From contig NZ_JAMYXM010000002.1 of the NCBI RefSeq assembly GCF_024158145.1, positions 124,001 through 188,000 of the forward strand: a stretch of DNA of 64,000 nucleotides, written 5' to 3'. A model generated the notes under the pieces. The model ran no database searches and was not told the DNA's origin. It worked only from the letters and a program-made list of their open reading frames with translations. The position numbers and the translations under genes are program-made. This DNA is from Notoacmeibacter sp. MSK16QG-6 (lineage in GTDB: Bacteria; Pseudomonadota; Alphaproteobacteria; Rhizobiales; Rhizobiaceae). Below are positions 17,935-26,807 of the stretch, in pieces. Numbering within the stretch: position 1 is the first letter of the stretch; every line of letters begins with the position of its first letter.

Positions 17935-18425
17935 AAGCTCAGGGCGCGACCGCAGCCTCCAGCTGCAATCGAGGCACGTTCTCACTCCCGTAAACCTATC
18001 CACCCTCACCCGCGTTGCCTTATCATCCCCGCCGTCACCTTCCAGCAGGCGCGGGTCGCGAACCGGAGATCGGCGGGGGTGAGGCGTCGCGCGGCGCGGG
18101 TGGAAGGAGCCGGTCCTTCGCCCGGTGGGCAGGGAAACCCCTTTGGCCGCGTCTCTGTGCATGTTCGTCACCTTGGCCCGCAAGGGGGGTGGCGTCCGGC
18201 GGTGGATGCCAGCGCTGCACCCTCGCGTTCAGTGCGAAGGCCCCATCGTCCTAAAGGCATTTCAGGGTCAAATACGCCACGGGCGACCGGATCAGGTCGC
18301 GAAACACATAGATAGATTGAGCGCGTCCCCCGGTCGCCCGTCTGCCTGCATCGTCTCTCAACAGCCAGACGGCTCATCAAGCCGGGCGTGGCGGCGATGG
18401 CGCATGCGCGTCATTACCGCCCCGC
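17935..18425. other. GC-rich gene-free stretch with a 12-bp inverted repeat
   Basis: About 490 bases with no convincing gene: the open frames are short, overlap each other and read as Arg/Pro/Ala-rich shadows. Near 18279-18341 a perfect 12-bp inverted repeat is listed separately. Composition changes abruptly at about 17935 from the AT-richer cassette to very GC-rich DNA. Confidence 0.6.
18279..18341. repeat. 12-bp perfect inverted repeat with a 39-base spacer
   Basis: ACGGGCGACCGG (18279-18290) and CCGGTCGCCCGT (18330-18341) are exact reverse complements. No T-run follows, so a simple terminator is unlikely. It may be an extragenic palindrome. Confidence 0.6.
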
Positions 18426-19340
18426 TCACATCTCCGGCACGGTGAAGGACGTGGTCAGCACCGCCGTTGCCGCAAAGACGGCCAGAAAGAGCACGCCCTC
18501 CACCAGCAGCGACCGGCGGAACCGTGCCGCCGCACCGGGCCGAGACGCCATCAGACCGGGCACGAAGCGTAGCTTGTTCAGCGCCGCCATCACCAGGACA
18601 AGGCCGACAAGGCCAATCTTGATCAGCAGCATCCGCCCGTAGACGCTTTCGAAAAGCTGCGCCGGCCCGCCGAGCAGGAACCATCCGAGGGCGAGGCCCG
18701 CCGCGATCAAAAGCGGCACGATGAGGCTCGCCTGCCGCCCGAACCGTTCGGCAATGGCCGCCGCCTGCACATTGTCGTAAACCGGCCCGCTCAGGCGATG
18801 GAGCGGCAGGATCGCGCCCCACCAATAGAAAATGCCGAGCAGGTGGACGGTCAGAAGCGCCGCCAGCGCCCATTGCGGATCGCGTGTGGCGTGGCCCACC
18901 AAGGCGAAGGAAAAGGCGACGAGGATTGCGCCGAGAAGAGATGCGAGCACGCGCAGGCGCGGCACCAGAACGGCCACGAGAAGCAGGGCCAGACCGATAA
19001 GCCGGATCGCGCTGGACTGGCCCAGCGGACCCTCCACGCTGAGCGCGATCATGTCGGGATCGACCATGCCGGATAGCCCGTCATCGAGCAGGCGCCCGGC
19101 CTGTATGCCGACCCGCAGGAGCGTGGCGGCGGCGGCCACGACAATCGCCATAAGGGTAACCGGCTTCAGGCTGGCGAACAGCCGGTCGCCGGCCTCGGGC
19201 AAAGCGAGGCGAAAGAGCAGCAGCCCGCAGGCGAGAAAGGCCGAAACATAGAGCGTGAATTTCGTCGCGGCGGCGGCCAGCGCCCATGGCATCAGCACCG
19301 ACGCCAGCGTTGCGGACCAGCCGGCCGTCTCGGCGTCCAA
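18426..19340 (-). CDS. copD: CopD domain copper resistance membrane protein
   Basis: 304 residues with about eight transmembrane segments, the CopD/YcnJ-type domain that works with periplasmic CopC in copper import or tolerance. Family features are GHATRDPQWALAALLTVHLL and FYWWGAILPL, with conserved His residues in the membrane. The apparent start is TTG at 19340, two bases after the copC stop, which gives translational coupling; an internal ATG at 19292 is an alternative. The C-terminal segment (SLLVEGVLFLAVFAATAVLT) is the usual last helix. Confidence 0.83.
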   Translation of the reverse strand: MDAETAGWSATLASVLMPWALAAAATKFTLYVSAFLACGLLLFRLALPEAGDRLFASLKPVTLMAIVVAAAATLLRVGIQAGRLLDDGLSGMVDPDMIALSVEGPLGQSSAIRLIGLALLLVAVLVPRLRVLASLLGAILVAFSFALVGHATRDPQWALAALLTVHLLGIFYWWGAILPLHRLSGPVYDNVQAAAIAERFGRQASLIVPLLIAAGLALGWFLLGGPAQLFESVYGRMLLIKIGLVGLVLVMAALNKLRFVPGLMASRPGAAARFRRSLLVEGVLFLAVFAATAVLTTSFTVPEM

Positions 19341-19342
19341 AC

Positions 19343-19699
19343 CTAGTTTCCGGTCACTTCGAAGGAGAAATCCCCTTTGATGACATGCCCGTCATCGCCC
19401 AGCGCGCGCCATTGCACGCTGTATTGGCCCGGCCCATCGAATTCCGGCTCGAGCTGAATATCGGTCACGGGCGAGCGCGTCGGGATGGCGACCTTCGTTT
19501 CATCGGTCATGTCGCCGGTCTTGTGGATCAGAACCACCTTCACCAGCCGTGCGGGCGCACCGAACGTCAGGTCCAGCGTTTCGGGCGCCGCTTCCAGCAC
19601 CGCTCCGTCCGCCGGCACGCTCTGCTTGAGCGGCGAATGCGCCAGAGCCGGCATCGTGAAGATCACAAGGGCGAGCGTCGCGCGAAGCATTTTCTTCAT
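19343..19699 (-). CDS. copC: CopC domain periplasmic copper-binding protein
   Basis: 118 residues from ATG at 19699 (GGGAG upstream with about 9-base spacing; ATG at 19705 is also possible). A signal peptide (residues 1-20) ends in PALA, so the mature protein would start with His, as required for the copper-binding N-terminus of CopC. HSPLKQSVPADG and the C-terminal DDGHVIKGDFSFEVTG are typical of the domain. It forms an operon with copD. Confidence 0.87.
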   Translation of the reverse strand: MKKMLRATLALVIFTMPALAHSPLKQSVPADGAVLEAAPETLDLTFGAPARLVKVVLIHKTGDMTDETKVAIPTRSPVTDIQLEPEFDGPGQYSVQWRALGDDGHVIKGDFSFEVTGN

Positions 19700-19835
19700 T
19701 GGCATTGACTCCCATTTCGATACTCGGATGCACCATCTAGTAGGTAAACGCTGTTTCGTCCCCTTCAAGGCGATCGCCATTGTCCGGCCTCATGGCTCGC
19801 GCAGATCGGCAAAACATTTGAGGGAGAATGATTCG

Positions 19836-20282
19836 ATGAGCCTGACCCGCCGCGCCCTGTTCGCTGCACCCCTGCTTGCGCTGGCTGCCTGTACGTCCGG
19901 TTTCGATCCCGCTCTGCTGGAGGCATCGGGCGATCAGGCGGTCAATCGCCTCCGGGCCGACAAGGGGCTGCCAGCGCTTCGCCGCGATACCGGGCTAGCC
20001 CGCGCTGCGCAGCAACAGGCCGACGCGATGGCTGCGAAAGAGACGATGAGCCACGCCGCCGGCGGTGCCTTCGCCGGGCGCGTCCGCCGCTTCTATGACG
20101 GCCAGTATTTCGCCGAGAACATCGCCGCCGGACAGCGCGACCTTGGCGGGGCGGTCGCTTCATGGATTCAGTCGCCGCCCCACCGCCGCAACATGCTGAA
20201 CGCCAAGATGCGCGCCTATGGCATTGCGTCGGCCAAAAGCGCCAGCGGCAAGCGCTATTGGGCAATGGTTCTCGCCGGCTAG
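19836..20282 (+). CDS. CAP-domain lipoprotein
   Basis: 148 residues. It begins with a lipoprotein signal ending in LALAAC (lipid-modified C19). A CAP/SCP (allergen V5-like) domain follows with the motifs ENIAAG and SPPHRRNMLN. AGGGAGA lies about 10 bases before the ATG at 19836. Bacterial CAP proteins are secreted or surface-exposed and of mostly unknown function. It is divergent from copC. Confidence 0.85.
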   Translation: MSLTRRALFAAPLLALAACTSGFDPALLEASGDQAVNRLRADKGLPALRRDTGLARAAQQQADAMAAKETMSHAAGGAFAGRVRRFYDGQYFAENIAAGQRDLGGAVASWIQSPPHRRNMLNAKMRAYGIASAKSASGKRYWAMVLAG

Positions 20283-20334
20283 TCGTGCCATCCTCGGTGG
20301 AAGACGCAGCCGGCGGCGAAAGAGGGTGAAGCGC

Positions 20335-20628
20335 ATGACCGACACCATCGAAATCTCCCGCGAGGAAGGCGAAACGAAAGGCCGCTACGTCGCACTGGTA
20401 GACGGCCTTGAGGCCGAGATGACCTATTCCCGCCTCGGCGACATCTCCATCATCATCGACCATACCGGTGTGCCGGATGCGCTGCGCGGCAGGGGCGTCG
20501 GTGAGGCTCTGGTCAAGCGCGGGGTCGAGGATGCGCGCGCCGAGGGGCGCACCATCATTCCACTCTGCCCGTTCGCCAAGGCGCAGATCGCGCGGCATCC
20601 CGATTGGCAGGACGTGCTGAAGCACTAG
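20335..20628 (+). CDS. GNAT-fold N-acetyltransferase, YidJ-like
   Basis: 97 residues, the short single-domain YjdJ/COG2388 type. The acetyl-CoA loop is DALRGRGVGEALVKRG, and the C-terminal CPFAKAQIARHPDW is characteristic of the subfamily. AGAGGG lies about 10 bases before the ATG at 20335. It is co-directional with the CAP lipoprotein and pirin. The acceptor substrate is unknown. Confidence 0.85.
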   Translation: MTDTIEISREEGETKGRYVALVDGLEAEMTYSRLGDISIIIDHTGVPDALRGRGVGEALVKRGVEDARAEGRTIIPLCPFAKAQIARHPDWQDVLKH

Positions 20629-20664
20629 ATCGGGAACAAACCGGACGACCAGGAGGAACGCGCC

Positions 20665-21627
20665 ATGTCCTTTTCGCCCTGCCCAGATCCCGTCCCCGGC
20701 GATGCCGACAGTGTCGACGCCATCGAGACGCTGATCGTGCCCCGCGCCGTCGATCTCGGCGAAATGGAGGTGCGGCGCGCCCTGCCCTCGACCAAACGGC
20801 AGATGGTCGGCCCGTTCATCTTCTTCGATCAGATGGGACCGGCGGAGTTTCTGACCGATCAGGGCATCGATGTGCGCCCGCATCCGCATATCAATCTGGC
20901 CACTGTCACCTATCTGTTCGAGGGCGAAATCCGCCACCGCGATTCTCTCGGCACGGACATCGCCATCAATCCGGGCGCCGTGAACTGGATGATGGCTGGG
21001 CGCGGCATCGTCCATTCGGAGCGAACGAGCGAAAAGCGCCGGCAGACCGGCCAGAAGCTGTTCGGCATACAGACCTGGGTGGCGCTGCCGGAGGACGCCG
21101 AAGAGCGCGATCCGGACTTTATCCATCACGGCGCGGCCGATCTGCCTATTGTCACCGATCATGGAGTGGAAGCGCGGCTAATTGCCGGCCAGTGGATGGG
21201 CGCATCATCGCCGCTTCGAACCGCATCGGAAACGCTGTATGCCGATGTTCAGATACAGAACGGCCAGTCCGTGCCAATCGATCCGACATACGAAGAGCGC
21301 GCGCTCTACACGATTGTTGGCGCCATCGAGATTGCCGGCCAGAGTTTCGGGCCGAACCAGCTTCTGGTCCTGCGACCCGGCGATTCCATCAAAGTCACGG
21401 CCACCTCAGACGCCCGTTTCATGCTGTTCGGCGGCGCGTCGATGGGCGGTCCGCGCTACATATGGTGGAACTTCGTTTCCTCACGCGCCAACCGGATCGA
21501 GCAGGCGAAGGAAGAGTGGCGGCAGGGCCGGTTCGGCACCGTGCCGGGCGATGAGGACGACTTCATCCCGCTGCCGGAGAACGCCAGCAAGCCGCGCCGC
21601 GCCACCGGCGGCGTCATCTATCCTTGA
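20665..21627 (+). CDS. Pirin family protein
   Basis: 320-residue bicupin. The N-terminal cupin carries the metal-site residues in RPHPHINLATVTYLFEGE and the later RGIVHSER (His, His, His, Glu pattern); the C-terminal Pirin_C domain runs from about residue 200. Bacterial pirins act as quercetinase-like dioxygenases or redox-sensing regulators; which applies here is unknown. AGGAGG is 8 bases before the ATG. It starts 36 bases after the acetyltransferase stop. Confidence 0.9.
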   Translation: MSFSPCPDPVPGDADSVDAIETLIVPRAVDLGEMEVRRALPSTKRQMVGPFIFFDQMGPAEFLTDQGIDVRPHPHINLATVTYLFEGEIRHRDSLGTDIAINPGAVNWMMAGRGIVHSERTSEKRRQTGQKLFGIQTWVALPEDAEERDPDFIHHGAADLPIVTDHGVEARLIAGQWMGASSPLRTASETLYADVQIQNGQSVPIDPTYEERALYTIVGAIEIAGQSFGPNQLLVLRPGDSIKVTATSDARFMLFGGASMGGPRYIWWNFVSSRANRIEQAKEEWRQGRFGTVPGDEDDFIPLPENASKPRRATGGVIYP

Positions 21628-21713
21628 GGGTTAGCGCAACCGCCGCCCTTAACCGGCCTCAATTGGCTGTCAACGCTGGGAAACGCTGATCGGGGACAAG
21701 GCGGGGAATCGCT

Positions 21714-22811
21714 GTGGCGATAACGATGGGACAGGGGCACGAAAGCGGGCTGACGCCGCGCGAAAGTCGGCTCGTTGCAATGGAAATCGATGGCGTCAGC
21801 GGCTGGGTTTTCTCCGCCGTCGCCTTTCTTGTTGCGTTCGGCGTGCGCTATGCGCTCAATCTCGATCTGCCGATCGGCTTTCCTTATCTGACCTTCTTCC
21901 CAGCGGTCATCATCACAACCTTCGTCGCCGGCCTTTGGCCTGGCATCGCCAACGCCGTCGCGGGTGGGCTCGCGGCCTGGTATTTCTTCATCGCGCCCTA
22001 TGGCAGCTTTGCCTTGAACGGTAACTCGGCCCTCGCGCTCGGCTTCTACATCTTCATCGTGGGCACCGACATCGCCATACTGCATGTGATGAGCCGGGCT
22101 CTCCACCGGTTGGCGGAGGAGCGCCAGCGCAGCGCTGAACTGGCCAGAAGCCGCGAATTCATGTTCAGCGAATTGCAGCATCGCGTCTCAAACAATCTGC
22201 AGGTCGTCGCCTCGATGATGCAGATGCAAAAGCGCCAGATCAACGATCCGGACGCCATGAAGATCGTCGATGAAGCCATTCGCCGCCTGCAACTCGTCAG
22301 CAAGATCCAGCGCGCACTTCACAATCCGCACGGTCAACGCATTCCGCTGCGAGAGTTTTTGAATGGCATGGTGCCGGACGTGATCGAGGCGGCAGGCGGA
22401 CCGCCCGGCATCACTTACGATGTGACGGCCGACGCTTCGGCTCAAAACGTGATTCTGACCAGTGAGCAGTCTGTACCCGTCGGTCTGATCGCAGCGGAAC
22501 TGGTGGCTAACTCCGTAGAGCATGGATTCAACAAACGCGATCGAGGCCATATCGATATCCATGTCGGCCGCGCCCCCGATGGACGGATCGCGCTTGGCAT
22601 CAGCGATGATGGCCACGGCATAGCCGACGATTTCGAATTGGCTAAATCACGTTCGCTCGGCATGCAGATTGCGCGGGCTTTTGCGCTGCAGCTCGGCGGT
22701 GAATTGTCCTTGCAGCGCGACAATGGAACCCGGGCAATGCTTATCTTTCCAGAGGGCGCTGGCGATGACGCCCTATTCTCGGATACGAATACATTGGCCG
22801 GCCTGAATTGA
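21714..22811 (+). CDS. Sensor histidine kinase, DUF4118 membrane sensor with HisKA_2
   Basis: 365 residues. Four transmembrane helices (about residues 25-120) form a DUF4118 sensor, followed by a HisKA_2 dimerisation domain with the phospho-accepting His in FSELQHRVSNNLQVV, then an ATPase domain with ELVANSVEHGF (N box) and SDDGHGI (G1). This class often feeds the general stress response of alphaproteobacteria (PhyR/NepR), but no such partner is adjacent. The start is GTG at 21714 with GGGGA upstream; ATG at 21726 is possible. Confidence 0.88.
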   Translation: MAITMGQGHESGLTPRESRLVAMEIDGVSGWVFSAVAFLVAFGVRYALNLDLPIGFPYLTFFPAVIITTFVAGLWPGIANAVAGGLAAWYFFIAPYGSFALNGNSALALGFYIFIVGTDIAILHVMSRALHRLAEERQRSAELARSREFMFSELQHRVSNNLQVVASMMQMQKRQINDPDAMKIVDEAIRRLQLVSKIQRALHNPHGQRIPLREFLNGMVPDVIEAAGGPPGITYDVTADASAQNVILTSEQSVPVGLIAAELVANSVEHGFNKRDRGHIDIHVGRAPDGRIALGISDDGHGIADDFELAKSRSLGMQIARAFALQLGGELSLQRDNGTRAMLIFPEGAGDDALFSDTNTLAGLN

Positions 22812-22939
22812 TTCACATACCTTGTTGATAAGCCATGCATTAATGCAATGCTGCTCCGCAGCAAAAGCGCTTCAAAATTCCCGCCCTCTCTCGCATATTA
22901 GCGTCAACGCAATTGAGATAAACCGAGGGAAACAGACCA

Positions 22940-23077
22940 ATGGGTAGCCGTTTTTTCAAATTCCGCAGCCGCCGCGAACGTGACGAAGACTATCTGGCCA
23001 AGGCGACCGATCTGGTCGATCTGGAGCGCCGCATGCGCGAACTGGATCGGGCCGCAGGCCGCATCCCGAACTTCTGA
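22940..23077 (+). CDS. DUF3563-like small protein
   Basis: 45 residues. The ERDEDYLAKATDLVDLERRM block followed by ELDR is the conserved core of DUF3563, a family of very short, soluble, charged proteins of unknown function. GAGGGA lies 9 bases before the ATG at 22940. A strong terminator follows 25 bases after the stop, which supports a monocistronic, well-expressed gene. Confidence 0.75.
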   Translation: MGSRFFKFRSRRERDEDYLAKATDLVDLERRMRELDRAAGRIPNF

Positions 23078-23101
23078 TCGTGATGATATCGAAAGACTGA
23101 G

Positions 23102-23127
23102 AACCCGCCGAGATCGGCGGGTTTTTT
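23102..23127 (+). terminator. Rho-independent terminator of the DUF3563 gene
   Basis: AACCCGCCG pairs with CGGCGGGTT around the loop AGAT, and the stem runs directly into six T. Confidence 0.9.
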
Positions 23128-23134
23128 CATGCTC

Positions 23135-23554
23135 TTAGCCGAAACTGTTTCCGCCATTTTGCGGAGACGTTCGAATAAGGCGCGACGTCAGCACCGCTGC
23201 CTGGCGATGTTTTACCGCTTGACGATAGGCGGGATCGCGAACCATCTCGACGAAAGCCTCAAGGCTGGGATATTCCGCGATGAAACAATGGTCCCAATGT
23301 TCCTGCTTCGGGCCGATCAGCATGAACTCGAAAGCACCGCGCCAGACTATACGTCCGCCAAGCCGCTGAAAGACTGGGCCGCTTTCCCGACCATAGGCCG
23401 CATAGGCATCGGCGCCACTCATCTTTCTTCCGTCGTCGTAAACCGCAAAATCCCGAAGGCGGACGAGATTGAGCATGTGAAGCGGCCCTTCCCGCTCCAT
23501 AGCGCGAAATGCTGCGAAGGTCTCTTTGTCGGGATCGACATAATGGTCCGTCAT
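23135..23554 (-). CDS. DUF1330 domain protein
   Basis: 139 residues of the dimeric alpha+beta barrel DUF1330 family. Typical features are HMLNLVRLRDFAVYDDGR, GGRIVWRG and FIAEYPSLEAFVEMVRDPAYRQAVKHRQAA. Function unknown. It lies just downstream of the alpha/beta hydrolase that ends the cox-type operon (13 bases), so it could be its last gene. Confidence 0.85.
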   Translation of the reverse strand: MTDHYVDPDKETFAAFRAMEREGPLHMLNLVRLRDFAVYDDGRKMSGADAYAAYGRESGPVFQRLGGRIVWRGAFEFMLIGPKQEHWDHCFIAEYPSLEAFVEMVRDPAYRQAVKHRQAAVLTSRLIRTSPQNGGNSFG

Positions 23555-23567
23555 CGAGTTTCGGCGC

Positions 23568-24506
23568 TCACTGCGCGAGTATCCAATTAATCGTACGACG
23601 CCAGTCGATCATGCGGATCGGCGTTCCATGATTGCCGCTTTCATAGCGGTCCATCCTCACCGGGTAGCCATCCGACCCGGCCCGGAGCATCCCGTAAAAT
23701 CGGTCCGCATCACCGATGGCGAACACCGGATCGCGGCTGCCATGACCGATAAAGACGGGAAGGCGCGCACGATAGGCGGCGCTGGAAGTGAAGTTTTTAT
23801 CGGCCGGCGCGGCCAGATATATCAGGCCAGTGAGTTGTTTGACGGTGGCTTTGCCGTGAGCGAGGCGGTGGCAAATGTAGCCGCCCATCGAACCGCAGGC
23901 GACAATAACCTCCGCTCGCGGCGACTGCTTGAGCAGTTCATCGATGAGCGAAGCAACCTGGTCCGCCCCCGTTTCACCGAAATCACGAAAGGTCGGCGTT
24001 ACATAAAGCCCTCCGTTCCGGGCCATCAAATTGCGGATACGGTTGAAATTGCCGCCGAAAATCAAATCGCGACTGCCGAGCTTCTCGTCGCCGCCCTGCC
24101 CATGCAGAAAGATCGTTATCACGGATGCGCCGCGTAGTTTGCCGGTCGCGATGAACGGAATATTTCCAGCCCCTGTCTGCAGAGCGAGAGAAGTTTCCTT
24201 ACGCCGCACCGACATATCCAGATAACGGCGCTTCGCGCGCCGCTCGGGGACGGCATCGCGACCATTTATGTCCCGCATCTCCTGGTAGTCGATAACTCTA
24301 TAAGCGCCATCATCGCGCTCTGCGACAACTCGGTTCGTAAAAAGCTCGTCCTTGAACGGCGAGAGCCCCCCCTGCGCCAACCCCATTGATGTTGGAGCAA
24401 GATAAAAAAGGGCAATGAGCCAGGATACTCTGAGCAAACGTACCGACCGCATAAGCGGTAGCATCGCGGGAAGACGCCGGCAGGACAAGCCCAAGCAGAG
24501 GATCAT
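23568..24506 (-). CDS. Alpha/beta hydrolase with N-terminal secretion signal
   Basis: 312 residues. A hydrophobic segment ending near TSMGLAQG suggests export. The nucleophile elbow is CGSMGGYIC (G-S-M-G-G), with an oxyanion region IFLHGQGGD and a final His in SGNHGTPIRMIDW. It may be an esterase of unknown substrate. The ATG at 24506 overlaps the stop of the upstream MocA-like gene (ATGA); ATG at 24464 or 24452 would give a more typical signal peptide, though neither has a clear Shine-Dalgarno. It is the sixth gene downstream of the flavin reductase in the maturation operon. Confidence 0.75.
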   Translation of the reverse strand: MILCLGLSCRRLPAMLPLMRSVRLLRVSWLIALFYLAPTSMGLAQGGLSPFKDELFTNRVVAERDDGAYRVIDYQEMRDINGRDAVPERRAKRRYLDMSVRRKETSLALQTGAGNIPFIATGKLRGASVITIFLHGQGGDEKLGSRDLIFGGNFNRIRNLMARNGGLYVTPTFRDFGETGADQVASLIDELLKQSPRAEVIVACGSMGGYICHRLAHGKATVKQLTGLIYLAAPADKNFTSSAAYRARLPVFIGHGSRDPVFAIGDADRFYGMLRAGSDGYPVRMDRYESGNHGTPIRMIDWRRTINWILAQ

Positions 24507-26107
24507 TGCTCGAACGAACCGCCAGCGGCAGCCAACGCTTCTGGCGTATCGATATCGATCAAGGCGGCGTTGCCGATCTCAACCAAGACCGTTGGTGCCC
24601 CACTGGCTTCGATCAGATGTCTCGCGCCAGTGTCACCCGTGAGATGCATGGCTTCGCTGACGATACCGGCGGGCAAAATTACCGGATTGCCAGCCTTTCC
24701 ACGGCTACTTCCGCGGGTAACAGCTCGTCCGCCATGTTTTTGAAATTCTTGGATTATCCTGTCGATGTGATCAGCGGTCACATGCGGCATATCGCCGAGA
24801 AGAATGACAGCGCCGTGTCCGGAGGGGACAGACTCAAGACCGGCTCGGAGAGACCCAGCCATGCCTTCAGCAAAATCTGGATTATGTCTGAACGCAACGG
24901 AGAGGTCTGCGAGCGTATCCCCGATCTTCTCTACATCGTGGCCCGTGACGACAATGACGCCGTCGACGACGCTTCTCAGCGCCTCACGCGCCACGCGATG
25001 GACAGACGTCTCGCCGTCGAATGAGGCGAGCAGTTTGTTGCGCTCGCCCATGCGCTTCGAAGCGCCTGCGGCCAGAACGATTGCCGAGACGGGAACGGGT
25101 TCGGGGTTGTTCTCGCGTGGGCGGGGACGGGTCTCGATCTCCTGCAGCAAACCGCCCACGCCCATCGCCGCGATCTCCTCAGACGACGGCGGATTGTCAA
25201 CGAGAATGCGATCCAGAACCCAGTCGAATCCGTTCTCCTTCGGACTTCTCGCGCAACCCGGCGCGCCGATGACCGGCTTGCCGCGAATGGTGCCCAGGAC
25301 AAGCAGGTTGCCGGGATCGACGGGCATCCCGACCCGTTCGACCGATCCCTCGGCCCTGTGTATCGCCGCCGGAATGACATCGTCGAAATCACAGACGGCG
25401 CTCGCACCGAAAACGATCAAAAGATCATGATTGTCAGCCATCCTGACAAGGGCGTCCGACAACGCGTCATCGCGGTGTGCGACCCGCATCTCCCGTGCAA
25501 TATGGCTTCCGGCCCGCGCCAGACGTGCCGCCGTCACCTCTGCCGTCTTGGAAAGCATCTTGTCCGCTGTACCGCCAACTGTGGTTTGGATAAGACCGAC
25601 ACGTTTCGGCTGAAAGGCTACGAGTTCGAGCGCAGGTCTCTTGCCGCCTAGCGCGGCAATGCACTCATCGACGGTGTTTTGCGAGACGAAAAACGGAATG
25701 ATTTTCACCGTTGCAAGCATCTGGCCAGTTCGCACCATCGCGCCATCCGGCAAAGTTGCAATCGTCACAGCGGGATCGATGGCGTTGAGGGCGTTGAGCG
25801 CTGCAATATCGATTGAGAGAAGCCCCGGTCGCCCGGCATGAAGATTGACACGTCCGGTTCCCGCCTCGCCCGCATAAATGCCCAGTGCGATCAGACGCTT
25901 CGCAAGACGATCGGCCGCATCGTTTTCCGTCAGGTCGTCAGCATCGGGTTGGGCGGCAATGACCTCTGTAAATTTCTCACGGATCATCTGCGCGATGATT
26001 TCCCGGCCCAGCAAGGTGCCTTTCGACAGGCGCCTGCCGCCTAGCTGAAGTGAATGCGCGAGCGTCGCTCCCTCCGCATCCGCGACCGGAATTGGTCCAA
26101 ATCGCAT
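24503..26107 (-). CDS. Molybdopterin-binding / MocA-type nucleotidyltransferase fusion protein
   Basis: 534 residues with two domains. The first ~320 residues are a MoeA/CinA-type molybdopterin-binding region. From about residue 345 a MobA-like nucleotidyltransferase starts with SAIVLAAGASKRMGERNKLL and has LLGDMPHV as the metal-binding site. It resembles MocA, which makes molybdopterin cytosine dinucleotide for xanthine or CO dehydrogenase-type enzymes. It overlaps the alpha/beta hydrolase and directly abuts the XdhC gene, consistent with a molybdoenzyme maturation operon. Confidence 0.87.
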   Translation of the reverse strand: MRFGPIPVADAEGATLAHSLQLGGRRLSKGTLLGREIIAQMIREKFTEVIAAQPDADDLTENDAADRLAKRLIALGIYAGEAGTGRVNLHAGRPGLLSIDIAALNALNAIDPAVTIATLPDGAMVRTGQMLATVKIIPFFVSQNTVDECIAALGGKRPALELVAFQPKRVGLIQTTVGGTADKMLSKTAEVTAARLARAGSHIAREMRVAHRDDALSDALVRMADNHDLLIVFGASAVCDFDDVIPAAIHRAEGSVERVGMPVDPGNLLVLGTIRGKPVIGAPGCARSPKENGFDWVLDRILVDNPPSSEEIAAMGVGGLLQEIETRPRPRENNPEPVPVSAIVLAAGASKRMGERNKLLASFDGETSVHRVAREALRSVVDGVIVVTGHDVEKIGDTLADLSVAFRHNPDFAEGMAGSLRAGLESVPSGHGAVILLGDMPHVTADHIDRIIQEFQKHGGRAVTRGSSRGKAGNPVILPAGIVSEAMHLTGDTGARHLIEASGAPTVLVEIGNAALIDIDTPEALAAAGGSFEQ

Positions 26108-26802
26108 CAGACCAAGCTTTCCATTCCACGCTTTCGAAAAGCGGCAATCATCTGCGCCAATACGGCAACCGCAATCTCCTGAGGATTGGCTGCGCCGATA
26201 TCCAACCCGATGGGCGCATCGATGCGCCCAATGGCAGCTTGGCCAAAACCTGCATCCGTCAACCGCTCGATCCGCCGCCCATGCGTTTTGCGGCTGCCAA
26301 GCGCACCGATATAGAAACAGTTTGCCTCAAGAGCGGCAATCAATGCCGGATCGTCGATCTTTGGATCGTGGGTGATGGCAGCGAGCGCGGTATAGGCATC
26401 TAACGGTCTGGAGGAAAGCACATCCTGTGGCCAGTCCGCGTGTAGTGTCACATCGGGAAATCTGTCCGGTGTCGCAAAAGCTCCACGCGGATCGATGATT
26501 TCGAGATCGTAACCCGCTGCCCGCGCCATCGGCGCCAGCGCCTGGCTTATGTGCACTGCGCCAATCACGACGAAACGGACCGGCGGCACATAAGCATTGA
26601 GAAACAGCGCTTCGCCGTCGACATCCGCCGTTCCGGCCTTGCCCGCCCGCAAAACCTTGCTTGCAGCCTGACCAAGCGCATCGTCGGGCATTTCGCCTTC
26701 CAGCAACAACTGGCGGACGCCCTCCTCTTCGCTTGCAACGGTGACAGCGCCGCGCCGGCTGGCCCGCGCTTCATTGAGCTGTTCGAGGATGCTCTTCTTC
26801 AT
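26107..26802 (-). CDS. XdhC family protein, Rossmann-domain subunit
   Basis: 231 residues from ATG at 26802. It contains the C-terminal XdhC Rossmann domain with VVIGAVHISQALAPMA and YIGALGSRKTHGRR, plus an N-terminal extension. XdhC proteins insert sulfurated Mo-cofactor into xanthine-dehydrogenase-family enzymes. The N-terminal CoxI domain is encoded by the separate gene at 26808, so the two make a split XdhC. The frame is open further upstream, but that part is Arg-rich shadow of the neighbour. It overlaps the MocA-like gene by 1 base. Confidence 0.88.
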   Translation of the reverse strand: MKKSILEQLNEARASRRGAVTVASEEEGVRQLLLEGEMPDDALGQAASKVLRAGKAGTADVDGEALFLNAYVPPVRFVVIGAVHISQALAPMARAAGYDLEIIDPRGAFATPDRFPDVTLHADWPQDVLSSRPLDAYTALAAITHDPKIDDPALIAALEANCFYIGALGSRKTHGRRIERLTDAGFGQAAIGRIDAPIGLDIGAANPQEIAVAVLAQMIAAFRKRGMESLV

Positions 26803-26807
26803 CGCTC

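Noticed and set aside
18015-18445. Several short open frames between 18.0 and 18.4 kb
   Set aside because: They overlap in different frames, are rich in Arg, Pro and Ala and lack ribosome sites.
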